Below are positions 24,683-37,200 of a stretch of 64,000 bases of DNA, piece by piece. The stretch spans positions 1,206,418-1,270,417 of the forward strand of contig WBMV01004353.1 of the NCBI GenBank assembly GCA_013396655.1. Reading direction: 5' to 3'. Positions within the stretch are counted from its first letter, which is position 1; every line of letters starts with the position of its first letter. The position numbers and the translations under genes are program-made. A model generated the notes under the pieces. It worked only from the letters and a program-made list of their open reading frames with translations, searched no databases and was not told where the DNA came from. The stretch comes from Campylorhamphus procurvoides (lineage: Eukaryota; Chordata; Aves; Passeriformes; Dendrocolaptidae).

Positions 24683-25285
24683 TGTTAGAGTGACAAATTA
24701 CTTGTTGGTAGTATTGCCTTATTAGGATTTAGGGCTGGACTTGCCCCCACAATCTCAGCCCGGGGGGAGGTTAGCAAAGCTTGGGAAGAAGGATGTACTG
24801 CTGATAGTGGACACAAAGAACGCAGAATTGATGGGCCACAAAGACATGTGGAAAAACTCCCCAGAGAAGGAAGAAAATAATAAAGCCAACTCACCAACTG
24901 TGCTGAATCAGCTCCGACTGGGTAAAAGTTAATTCCAGCAGGGGGAGATTGTGACCACTGACTTGAGAAACCCACCAACCCAAAGGAAGAGAAGTCTGAG
25001 CAGAAGGACTAATTAGCATAGAAACGAGGGAATAATTAACCAGTGGAAGATAGAATACTAATTAGCAAGAGAACCATGTAACTTGTAGCCCATGAACGTT
25101 AATGCCTTCATTTGCTAAAATATATGAATAGTGAAAGGTTTTGGTAGCTGTCTGCTGGCTTTATGGATTTGCCACCCAGCCCCCATTTCTGTGCAGGACT
25201 GTAAATAATCCAACACCTCGATTCTGTGTGTGGATTGACCTCCTGCACATCGGGTGAAAGAACCTGTTCTGAGACAATAATTTCA
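24683..25285 (+). mobile_element. Possible LTR-like segment (weak)
   Basis: The segment starts with TGTTAG and ends near TTTCA. In its last part it has the run CCCCCATTTCTGTGCAGGAC, TGTAAATAATCCAAC and CCTGCACATCGGGTGAA, which resembles the R/U5 end of avian endogenous-retrovirus LTRs as I remember them. I see no clear target-site duplication and no internal coding. Repeat-library comparison is needed. Confidence 0.25.
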
Positions 25286-28200
25286 TAGGCTCATGAGAGG
25301 TTTCAGTTGCACCTTTTGTTAAGGAAGTTACCCAGAGACTTCCCTAAATCTCCTGATCAGCTGTTAATTAAAGACTAACCTGCAAGCAGAGATATGCTTA
25401 GAGCCCTCTCAACATCACATGGTAGGCTGTGATCTGCAATAATCCTGGACACCCAGGCACAGGCACATCAACACTGCATGGCCAGCCCTGGCTTCAATCA
25501 GACCCAAACTGTTTCATGTCTGTTGTTTCATGGTTCTTTTTTTTTATTCCTGTCTAAAACAAGAAAAAGCATGCACACATAAGCTAGGTACTATAACATT
25601 GATATAACAGCCAGTGTACATACACAGGGGTTTTTCCTACTCTAAAATACCCACTTGAATTCCAACGTGCTTACATTTTTTCAATTCGGGGTAAGGCATA
25701 TAGGATGGAAAAGTCAAATGTTACTTGTGAATCAAGACTAGCACTGAGGTTAAAATGTACTTTACATTTTAAAAACCTGTAAACTGAACCCTGGTACGTG
25801 CTCTGGAAGTGGATGGCTCAACACCACTCCCTTGTGGGCAGAGACCTGAAGGCTTCTGGCTGGACTGAGCATGCAGGTGTGCAGGCAGCCCCAGTAAAAA
25901 CCACCATCCTTTCAGTCTCACTCTGTCTGCCCCACAGTCAGTCATACCCACAGATCTTTTCTGCCAGAGAACACAGTGAAAGACAGGCATATTAATAAAT
26001 ACAACGCAAAATTTTCTGAGCTTTACCTCTTCTTCCTTTGTTTAAAGTGCCTGTTTAGCAGCTGTCAGAGCGAGATATAGATAAACTTTTTCACCTCCCT
26101 GTGCTCATCTGCCTCCTTTCTTGCATGTTTAATCTTTTTTTACTGTTTGCTGCATATTCTCCCTTGCCTCTACATGTAGGTTTTTTCCTTCCAACAGCCA
26201 TACTCCTCCTCACTGCAGGTCAGACTTACTGAAGACCAGCATGTAATTTTCACCAGCGAGCACTCATTTTGCCAAAAATCCTCTTGCAGAGAACCCCACA
26301 TGTCCAGTTTTCCCACCCTGCTGCTGGATAATGCATGACTTCACCATAATATTGTAGGATGTAATTCAAGAGCCAAAGTCTAAAATGAAACTGTGCCTCC
26401 CATGTGAGGTACATGGACAATTGGCACAGCACAGCAGACAACCAAGAGGGGACCTGCTGATGATCCAGCTGCAGTGATCCATCACTGCTTCTCAAGCACA
26501 GGCTGAGGGAGACTGTCAAGTTCATTGCTGTCTGAGGGCCATGCACGGGTCAGACAATTTGGGAAATATCTGCTCTTAGCTAATTAAATCAGGCTTTAGT
26601 CCAAAGTCTATGGAAATGGGAATGTGTCTCTCCACTGATGCGGCTGCTGAGACATGTCCCACATTTCTGTATCCAGCACACAGGCTACAAGCACAGGACT
26701 GAAATACAAGTGGAAACCGAAGCAAAGATCAAGCCAGAATGTGAGGAACTCTGGCATAATACTGGTATTAAATGAAATCACGTCCTTCTCTTCTTGAGCC
26801 AGAATTGATGCAGCCATATACTTCACTCAAAGGGCACCTGGCTGTCAAACACACTCACGCTCAAGTCCTTTTTTCCCCAAGTAAAAGAGAGGTGGGGACA
26901 GGACACAAATGATGCTGTTTCCAAATGAAATCATCTAATGAGTCACAACAATAATTTCTAGGTTGCAGCTCTGCAGCACAGCAACTACTCGGCTTCCCCC
27001 TCACCCCCATACTCCACCAGCACCTCTATCTGGTGAGAGAACCACTAATCCTTCAATGAAAGGGTTCCCAAAAAGCACCCTGCCTGACAGGGTGGGACTG
27101 TAGCACTGGTACTGATGGCTCCTAGACAAGCTCAGGCCTCCTGATGACACTCAGAGAACAACCAGGGATCTTTTCTTAGCCAAAGCATTTTATCATCAAA
27201 CTCAAAACCAGAAAATTTGGTTTAATGAAACATTTTGCAAATACATAACAGCTCTGATAAACCAGGTATAATCTTTCAGCATCCTCCAGACAAAAAACAT
27301 TTCCCCCCATCACCCTGTAAGTCCCAAGAAAGCTGTTTAAACACCAACAAGCAAAGCCTACAAATCATATGTAGTGTTCCAATAATAACCTTCAAACTCC
27401 TAAAAATTTCAGCTTCAAGTTTCTGCACAGTTCTTCACAGTCTGGCACTTTTTTATTAATTGTTTCAAGACAAGGTTAATAGCCATTTTCTAAAAACCTT
27501 ATGAGAAAAAGAGTTAATACTTAGCTAGCCTAAGATTAACATTGGTGTATTTGTCCTAATTTCTGGGAAGCCACATGGATAACTTCTATTAGCTGAGGGT
27601 CCATCCATATCTGGAATATTTAAAAATCACAGGAAAACTACTAATCTTTGATCCTCCAATAAAGATAATCTGATGGTACAACACAGCACGGAACAAAGTT
27701 TTGAATAGATAAAACCAATCATCTTTTCAGCATGCACAACAAAAGAAAAAACAAATGTGAAGTTCTGAAATATCCCCGCTTCTTTCAGACACTGCCTGGC
27801 TGACAGACCAGCAGAATTTCAACTTCAATAGGCATGAATTAGTTTCCAGGCAAAGAAGCAGAGATAAAAGGGGAAGGGATTTAAAGAATTTCTCATGGGG
27901 TTTTGTCAAAGGTTATTTTCTGCTTGGTCTACAGAGAGAGGGCTCAGCTGTGATTTCAGCCTCTCTTTTTTATTTTTTTTTAACTATAAACTTCACAGTT
28001 GGCCACATAAAACATGGTCAGTTTTTGTATATTTCTCACTGCATCTTGCCTAATCACTTCCCAATGTTTATTACCTTCTTGAATGAACAGAGCAGAAGCC
28101 AGTCACACTGTAACCTTAAAAAACCACGTGTTAAAACGTTATCTACAGTGACTGAATTTTCAGCATTTGCATTACAGATTTTACCATTCACATGCTTCAA

Positions 28201-31200
28201 TTCATTTTCATTTTACTTCAATCTCTCTTTCTATCATGTCAACACCTTATGGAAAGCATCCTCGTCAGTAAGACATAATTCTGGCAGAATGGGAAATTTG
28301 AGGCTGGATCTGTTCACTTTACTCCACAAAGCACTGGAAGGGCCTCTGTTCTTACACTGTGCTTCACTATTTCTGGTCTGACAGCCTCCCAGAAAGTATT
28401 TCAGTTCAGGTGCTGCATTTTACGGAGTGATGGAATGAGAAAACAAAAAAAAAAGAAAGATTAAACTCATTAATGCCTACAAAATCAGAAGCCACAAAGC
28501 ATCTGCTGCAGGCAGGCACAACTTGTAGATGTTTTCACGCTTTTCCCCAGCTTGCTCTGTACCATTGCTATGGCAGACAAGGCAGTGCAGCCATGGCAAC
28601 AGCTTCAAAATAGCAAAATCCAAAGAGTGATGCAAGGCTCTCCAACTGATGCCGAGTTTTACATTTTTAATTTGGGGATTCTTCCTTTCTACAGGCTTAC
28701 ACGCACCATGTACAGCTTTCTGAAGCAACACTGAGAAGTTTAACAGGGACTGACATGTCCTGTGCTTTACTGTCCCCCAGGCCCACAGGGAGACAGCCCT
28801 AGATGAGCCCACAGTTCAGCTCTCCCAGGGCCAGCTGATGTGGCAGAAATTGTGACACCCGCTCCCCAGGGCTCCCCTCCCTGCAAAAGCCTAAATATGT
28901 CCTTCTCACACAATGGCTGAGCTCCACTGGCCCAGAGCCCGTGGACATGAATGGTCTTTCTGATTCAATTAATTCAGCAGAATTACACCAGGCCATTACC
29001 CCCTGCCTCACCCCATGGAAGCACAGGATTCCTTGTTTCACCAAGACCTGTAGAGTGTCATCTTCCTTCACTGGACCTTACAGCACAACACGTTTGCTGA
29101 GAAGGGGCTGCTCCAGACACCGAAACACTTCTCAGGAAAAGCAGCAACATTTTGCAAGGCTCAAGGATTTCCAGTTCATCAGTGGCTAACCAAGAAGGAG
29201 CACCTCTTCTATTGCTATGGTACTGTTTCTTCTTTATTTAGTTAAAACTTTAGAATGCTTAATATCCAACCCCCTGCAAATTTTTCCCACTTAGTGTGAA
29301 ATAGCTGAGGCTTTCATACAGCATCATCTGTTTTAAGGATAACAATTTTCAGACTGTCTAGAAGAGAAATTACTGTTCTTTGTAAGTAGTTTGTGTAGTT
29401 GTTGTGCTGGGGAAGATGACCTTTATCTTACTGCTGGAATAATTATTTTTCCAAACCAATAAAACACTATACCATGGCCAACAACAGTCAAGCAAAATAC
29501 ATCCCTTTTTCAGCAGCAAATGGTCATCCAGCTGAAAGCTACGGTGCCACCTGATTTCCCAACACTTGTCACAATCTCCTGATATATCAGTTTAGGAGCC
29601 TTAATCCAACAGACAAGGCCAAAAACTGAGATTTGCCCTTATTTTCTCATGTTGGAGAGGAGAGATAGAAACTGTGGCTGGTCATGAAGGAACCTTTGAA
29701 AAATGTGTTGATAGAACTAATGAAAACTTGTAAGAAACAGGGAGCCCATGAAAGAAATGCACGTTCTGGGAGATGACAAAAACTACCAGCTGATATAATA
29801 ATAATTCTGGCTACTAAATAAATCCCATTTTGACCCTTCTCAAATTAAATCAAAGCAGCTCATTTTGACTTGATCTGGTCTTAAACTTAGAGCACTGAAT
29901 AAAACCCAGAATTCTAAAAACCCAGATCTCAACAAGTAGAAAATAAAAATCAAACAGAAGAAGGGAAAAGTAAGAGATTAAATAATGTTAATGTGAATGG
30001 CTTATCTAAAACTGTTTTAACATGTACTGAAATACTGTTGGTTTGTGTTTTTTTTTAAATTTTTTGGTGCATTTAGCCATCAAGGACTCATGCCCAATGG
30101 CTTTTGCAGCTGTAAAACTGGTAGCATCAGAGGGATCAATTCTCATTAGCAGCCATTTACTGGTACAGAAAAAGTACAATAGTTTGATGCTTTTGTACTT
30201 ATTTTCTTATTACAATCTCTTCTTTTACTCAGGCCAGATATCTGCCTCAAACCATGCCTTTTAATTTTAAATGTGTACAGACATGAACCAACTTAAACAT
30301 GTATATAACATGTATACACACACGCTTTCATGAGGGCTTTTGAAACAGACCTAGACACAGGAATGTGCCGTGCCTGTTGTAATTTAAGAGTATCAAATGT
30401 ACATTTTTGTTATATAAAGATTAGACATTGCACAGAGAATTCTCCCTTTCCCCACTGATGAACTTCCCCTGGTACACAAAACTCCATCCGCTCCAACAAT
30501 TATAGCTGTGCTCATCACCTGCATACCAGGACTCTATTTTTATAGCATTTATCAGTGAGGATGTGGGCGACAGCATTTCTTGCTAGCAAGCTTGACATAG
30601 CACCAAGCAGAGACTTTTCATGATAATAACACATCCAATTCTACTGCAGTCCAAAAAAATTTCAGTGTGATGATTTAAAAAAAAATCATATTACATGCTT
30701 TCTTAATGATATGTTGGGCATAGAAGAATGATAGCTCATATTTGAAACTTTTCTATGAAAAATATAATGTCTTGCAACATTTCACCTCACTCAAGGTTTC
30801 ACAAAAGCTCATTACCCAAGTCTCATTCTCTTGAAATGAGTATTCATATCCATTCAACACACTGAGAAACCGAATCCCAAAGTTGAACCACTGTACTCCA
30901 GATCTCTCTTCTAATGCCAGGCCACATCCATGCTCATCAGTGATGGCAGCAGACTTGGTAACTTCACCTTCTAGGCCAGGTCTAAAGACAACAGCCTATG
31001 TAGAGCTTTCTGCCATTGCTAGAGCTGGAAGTAGGTCAGTCTTGATGATCTCTTTTGTTAAACAGGAGGCATTTATCATCTCCAGCCACAGACTCTGCAA
31101 GTTAACCACTTCTGAGCAAGAGAACCTGCTAGGTTGCAGTCACATGAGATTTGCTCTTTCAGTGGCTTACAACAATGCTGAATCAGAAAGAAAATACAGA

Positions 31201-31737
31201 GATAGGAGGGAAGATTGTACTGGGCATCTCATCTTTTCTTGAAATTCTTTCTAATTTTCTATCAAAGAAGCAGACTTCTTGCTATGAGCAGTGAGAAACA
31301 GTGAACCCTGGTACAATGCCTGGGTGACTGGGCTGTTACTGATGGCACAGTATAGTTGTATGCACTTATCTTAAGGCAGGCTGACATTTAACTTGTGATC
31401 CATCTTTCCAGCTCTCCTTACTGGAAGGGGGAAGAGTGACTGGAAGTTCAGCAAATCAAGCAGACAGATAAGCATTCAATCTTTTAAATGCTACCAATGT
31501 ATTAGAGGTTTCAGATACCCCCTCATGCTCTGCTGGAACTCTGATCACAAGCTGGGACTGATGCTGACAATGCAGGGCTGTTGTGTGCAGCCCATATGTC
31601 TGGGGTTTTTCTGCTTTAAGCAGTGTATCCTGCTGGGAATCAGCTGTGTGGGAATAAATGACTTGGAGCTTTTGCCTTGTTCAAGTTTCAGGAAAAATGT
31701 ATTCTTCTTTCTGAGCCTGAAAAGGGGGTGGATGCCC

Positions 31738-32261
31738 TCATGTGGTGGGTTGACCCTGGCTGGACATCAGCTGCCCACCAAAGCTGCTCTATCACACTCC
31801 TCTTCAGCTGGACAGGGAAGAGAAAATATAAAGAAAAGCTTGCAGGTCAATGCAAGGACAGGGAGAGATCTTTCACCAATGACCGTCACAGGCAAAATTG
31901 ACTTGACTTGAGGAAATCAGTTCAATTTATTACCAATCAAATCAGTGAGAAATTAAACCAAATCTTAAAAGACCTTCCCCTCACCCCTCCCTCCTTCCTG
32001 GACTTCACTTTATTCCCAATTCACCAGTGGCACAGGGGGACAGGGAATGGGAGTCCAGTCAGTTCATTACATGTTGTTCCTGCTGCTTTTTCCTGCTCAG
32101 GGGAAGGACTCCTCACACTTGTACCCCACTGTCACTGATGGGCTCAGCCTTGGCCAGCAGTGGGTCTGTCTTGGAGTGCTGGCTCTGATGGATATGGGGC
32201 TTCTCACCCATAAGACACCCCTGCAGCCACTGCTACCAAAGCCTTGCCATGCAAACCCAGT
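31738..32261 (+). mobile_element. Probable solo LTR of an endogenous retrovirus
   Basis: The block begins TGTGGTGGGTTGACCCTGGC at 31741 and ends CCTTGCCATGCAAACCCAGT, a signature I recognise from a repeat family common in songbird and other bird genomes. A 6-base direct repeat, ATGCCC, flanks it (31732-31737 and 32262-32267), compatible with a target-site duplication. No gag, pol or env coding adjoins it, so it is a noncoding solo LTR. The exact ends are uncertain by a few bases. Confidence 0.7.
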
Positions 32262-34157
32262 ATGCCCAGTTAGCATGGTTTATTCAATACCCCCAGCTGA
32301 AGTATTGCTAAATTCCTCATTTCTTGGTCAAAGCCCCCCATCATACACAAGAAATTCCATATTCACCTTTTAGCGAAGTTTTCCTACAGATTCTTCTGCA
32401 GACTGACTTCTCTGAATAATAACTTCAGTTCTCCAGGGAGATGTCTCCTTGCTTTTAAAAATAGCTTCTTGTGTAATTGTTCTTTACTGACAGTTCTGTT
32501 AAACTTATATGTTACAAAAGCTTGTTTTTAGAAATTCTCATTGGTAGGAAAAATTTGGAAATTACAGCAAGAATTAAGTGTCTTCCCACTTAGATTCCAG
32601 TGTTAAAAAAGTCACAATGCAGCCCCTTGCATCATATGACAATTAGCTAATGTTCAATTTCTTTCATCACCATCACCTCAATTGCCTTATATTGCATACC
32701 ACCTACAAGACCTTTCCCACTTCTGCACCTGCTCAAACTGGCTATTCTATTACTTCAGCAAAAATTACTTTTCCTTTCCGACACTGAAAGACTAAATGAG
32801 CCCATATAAAAATCCCACTGCTGTGAGCCACAACCTTGGGCTTGCAGGAAAAACTCCTTGTGGGATTTTTTTCAGTCTGATCCACTACGAGGCACTATCT
32901 AAACCCCAAAACTCGTTGCTTTGAAAACAATGGGAGGAGACACTTATTGCACAGGAATTTATGTTGCTGCCATATTCAAACAGGCAAAACCCAGGAATTA
33001 ACACTGGTAATGCTACTTAATATTTGGAACAGATTATCCCACTGAAGGAAGTATTATAAATCCTTGCAACTCATTTGGACTATCGTGACAAGAAAAAAAA
33101 AAGATAACTAGACTGTGATTCCACTCCATTCAGTGTGGTCAGGTTTCCCTAAAAATTCAAGACTTAAGTTTATGACTTTCCTTTCTCCCACTGTGGGCCC
33201 ATTACTAAGTGAAAAAGATGCAAAATCTGTGTCCTGCTACCTCAACTCAGATTTATTCCAATTGTTTTTTTTACTATTTGGACAAGAGTAGTACAGGGCA
33301 ACTTTTACAGACACTGGCACAAACCAAATTAGAAAACTGCAATTATAAATAAAATTCCAAAATACAGAGTTTTTGTCTATATCTCTCAAACTAGTTTACC
33401 AAAACCAATGAGGATTTTAGAAATACACTTAGTTAAGTGACATGCCCAGAGCTGTAATGCTCACCAGGAACAGAAAGAAACAGGAATCAAACCTACCTGA
33501 CATTCAAATACTTCTTTCCTCAGTCACTTGCCAGGCCTTCCAAAAAAGCACAGTATGCAGTTTTTTTAGGGCTATACATGAAATTGGATCATTTTCGTGT
33601 GTTTCTGGCAAGTTGCCTGCATAACCCTCAGTCTAACAATGCTTGCCTTGATCTGCAGTGACTGGCCATACTCAGCCCAGTGAGGCATTTTGTATATGCT
33701 CATTAATGGCTTTTGCTGTATTCTGCCTTTCCCTCTGAAAAAATCTTAAAACAACTAACTGTGAATGCCAAAGAGATAACAGTAATTAGTTGAGGCAGTA
33801 TGGGGACTAAATGCACTAACTGCAAGAAAAATGGTTTGCACAGTAGAGATGCCCCATTAACGACTATTTTGATCTCCATTAACTAAAAAATACTCGCATT
33901 AAATAATTTATAGCACAGAGGTCTTCCAAAGTGTGCACTTCAGAGGACATAACCCTGCCTCTCGGTATCACCAGAGTTTGTGAACACAGCTACAGCTTAA
34001 ACCCTGTGAAAGAAGGACTAAGACCAAAGTATCCTTCAGTTAAGCTGGTCTAACACCTGAATTGACAGGACAGCAGCCACTACATTGCTTCCTCCAGTCA
34101 TTTCTAGACCATTATAGTCAAATGCTAACTTTTTTTTTCTTTTCATGTTGCTTGCAG

Positions 34158-34275
34158 AAAGGAAACCTCTAAACCCCACCACTGTACCATTACCTATTGT
34201 CCTCTTCAAGATTTGAAAAGCATGAAGGCTGTAGCTCTCTTCATTTGTCTTATAGGATCAGCTTTTGCTATTCCA
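34158..34275 (+). CDS. SPARCL1: SPARCL1 first coding exon (signal peptide, with 5' UTR)
   Basis: The acceptor is TTGCTTGCAG. The exon has 64 bases of 5' UTR, then ATG at 34222 opening [18 protein letters not shown], then the donor CCA|GTAAGT in phase 0. Cleavage is expected after the Ala-Phe-Ala segment. The matching human exon also ends at Ala-Ile-Pro. Confidence 0.95.
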
Positions 34276-37200
34276 GTAAGTCCTCCTCATGATATTATTG
34301 CTGGTCACTTAATTTCCCATTCTGTGAATACTCTGTTACCCCATTGACATACATCAAATTTGTACTGACACTCAGATATTAATATATTTGTCTATTTTAG
34401 AGCCATCCCGTAAACCACAAGCTCAGAACTCACGGGTGGGAAACTCCTGAAAAGGTACTCTTCTTGTTCTTTGAACATTAAGAGGGAACTTACTTTATTT
34501 ATCTCAAATATGGAAAACATATATGTAGTGGTTGGAAAATTGATTTAGGTTAAAAAATTTCAGACCACTCATGCCAAGAATTAGTACCAAACATCTCATG
34601 CCTTGCATATTGAACAGTTATAACAGGATAAAATGTAAAGCTGAAAATGGAAGTTTCCCTTTTTTGAAAAAAATTACCTTAGATGAATCCCCACATATAA
34701 TCATTATCAATATTTGAACAAGCAGTAAGCTCCACTGGCAGCTGAAATTGTGGTTTTCACAGCTCCAGTACACAAGGAGGATGCAATCCTCAATTTATCA
34801 CACCACGGGGTCATACACAGTCTCAACCATGTAAGAACTTAAGCCCTCACAAGTTACATTATTCATAATGCAGAGCTTTGGATACAGCTCATCCTGGCAA
34901 AGAGGACTGTGGCTGACAAGCCACATCCCCAGCCCTGATGGTAATGAGGTAGATGACTTCAGCAGCCCTCCCTCTCCACATATGTACACTAATGACAGAG
35001 CCCACAAGCTTGCATTCGTGGCTGGCCCAAATTAAAATTCCTTTTTATTGCACTGTTCTCGTGAGCCTTTGTGGTCCAGACACAATGGGCCTTGGCTCCA
35101 AGTCGCTGGATGTTTTGGAACTACTAAATTCAGATCATGCTCTATAGTAAAAAATCCAAAATCCAATATCCCAATTCTTATGCTAACCTTGTTTTTTTAA
35201 TTAATTATAAATTATATATCCCACTCTATACAGCTTTCCAGTTGCATTTGATATCAATCCAGATGGTGCTCTGCATTATGAAAAACAAAACATTAATTTT
35301 TCCTGAAGAGGTATCCAGCAGAAGAAATTACCGTACAAACACTAGTTTGCAGCCTACAGCTATCTCCCAGAAACAACTCCTACAGGAGACATTTGCATCA
35401 AAATAAAACATGGCAACAGCCAATGTAGCATCAGTTCCATCAGGACATAGCTGATTTGCCAAGAGCCAAATTAATACTTCTAATTCTACTTTTTTTTTTA
35501 ATTTGTATAAATACTCGATAGTGGAGTGTTTGTTTTCAAGCAGTGATGAGACTGCCTAAACTAAAGGAAATGCTATTCCAGCAGCTCAGACACTGAGAAG
35601 GACTCATCTTTGTAAATAATCCCTCAAAAAGCTTTTCTAAAAGTCAGCCTCAGGTGTTATATTGTTGTAAGCAATGAGCAACTCTGAACATCCATAGGTA
35701 TTGTTCAGAAACACACCAGAGGTTGCTGCTACTGGAAGTGCTTGCACTCACCCAGCAGCAGAAAGGTAAATTGTCATTTTAGTCCCTGCTTTCTGCTTGA
35801 GCATATGAACCTTCTCCACTGAAGGTACTAGTTTTGCTATTGGCTTGACAGCATAAAAAAAAAGCCACTCAAACACCTATGACTCCTGACAGAGAGCTTA
35901 TGATACAGTAATTGTCACCAAATACAATAGCTCCTGATGAATTCATCTAGGAATCAATGATGTGTCAGACTCAGAGTAGACAGAAACATTGATTATGAAA
36001 TAGTTAGGGTGCAGTGCTCTCCTCAGGAATTACTGTCATGACATGTGGTGAAAGGTGGTTTCTCTTCCCCTGCTTTTCTCAGGACTCCCACTTATCTGGG
36101 CAGCAAGTTAAGAATCACATCCCCCTTCTCTGAAAATAAGTGACAATTACTGCAGCCTACAAGTGCCTGGGGTGGTGACACTAAATTACTAATCAAGCAT
36201 TTTCAGATTTCACAAGACATGACATGCATTTCGGGTACTCGGCTAGCTGAAGAGGAACATATACAAAGAAAACAAACAAAGCCAGTGCCGTGCTTTGCAA
36301 TGCAAGGCAAAATTAACACTGCATTGATTTCAAACAAATCCTTAGATTTATTAATCTAGTTGTTGATTTTTTTTTAATTTTTCTCTAAGACTGAAGACAT
36401 TCATCCTGAAGCCTTGAAGGAAAAGAACACAGGATATGTAGAGAAGGGTGATTTGCTGCCCAATCATAGAAACTTAAAACCAGAGGTATCAGTCCCAGGC
36501 ACTGAGCACAGGGATGAGCCTCAGACCATTAGGAAACATGGAAGAACTGGTAGTGAGCATCACGTGAAAAACAGCCTGAAAAGCATCAATTTCCTTGCAC
36601 TGCACAATAAAGTAGGTTTGGCTTCTGATAACCAGGACAGTGACTCTGGGAGCAGCGGCAGAGAACAGCCCAGCTCTGAGCATTTCCTGCTCAGGCATGA
36701 GAAGCACGGCAACACGGCCAACCAACACCTTACGGGCTATGCAGGACATCCAGCGGCTGCTCTCGGTCTTGACCGTGAGCGTAACATGTGGAAATACAAC
36801 AAAAATACAGTTGGTCTGTCTGAAAAAAGCAGTGAAAGTGATGAAGATGAAAGCATGGAAGAAGAAGATGAGGAATGGGGTGAAGAAACCGATGACAGAG
36901 AGATGAAGCAGAAAGGCCACCACGGAAAGCACGGTGACCGATACAAAAGACAGCAAGATGAAAACAGCATGCAGTCTGATGAAGTCCTGGGCGATTCCAG
37001 CCAACCAGCCCAGATAACCAAGAGACACAGAGACAAATTTGACCTAGAGGAAGAAGTGATGGAGAACAGCCAAAAAAAACCCTATAAAGAAGAAACCCCT
37101 CTCTCAAAAAAAACCCATAATGAAGACCAGGATGACAAACAGCAAAGTCAGGAGACAAAAGACAATATTCAAGTAAACTATCAGAGTGATCATGACACAG

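Larger units (their letters stand above)
13510..34157. other. DMP1-SPARCL1 intergenic interval, no coding exon seen
   Basis: About 20 kb between divergent genes. In mammals DSPP lies here. I see no long Ser-Asp coding run, no signal-peptide exon with good splice sites and no other gene family. The contents I can name are an A/C-rich tract (17.24-17.39 kb), a CR1 copy (22.0 kb), a weak LTR-like segment (24.7-25.3 kb) and an LTR (31.7-32.3 kb). The noncoding first exon of SPARCL1 must lie somewhere here but cannot be placed from sequence alone. The rest is AT-rich unique DNA. Confidence 0.6.

Noticed and set aside
35500..35520. TATAAATA match in SPARCL1 intron
   Set aside because: It lies inside an intron in AT-rich DNA with no exon downstream that it could serve; chance match likely.
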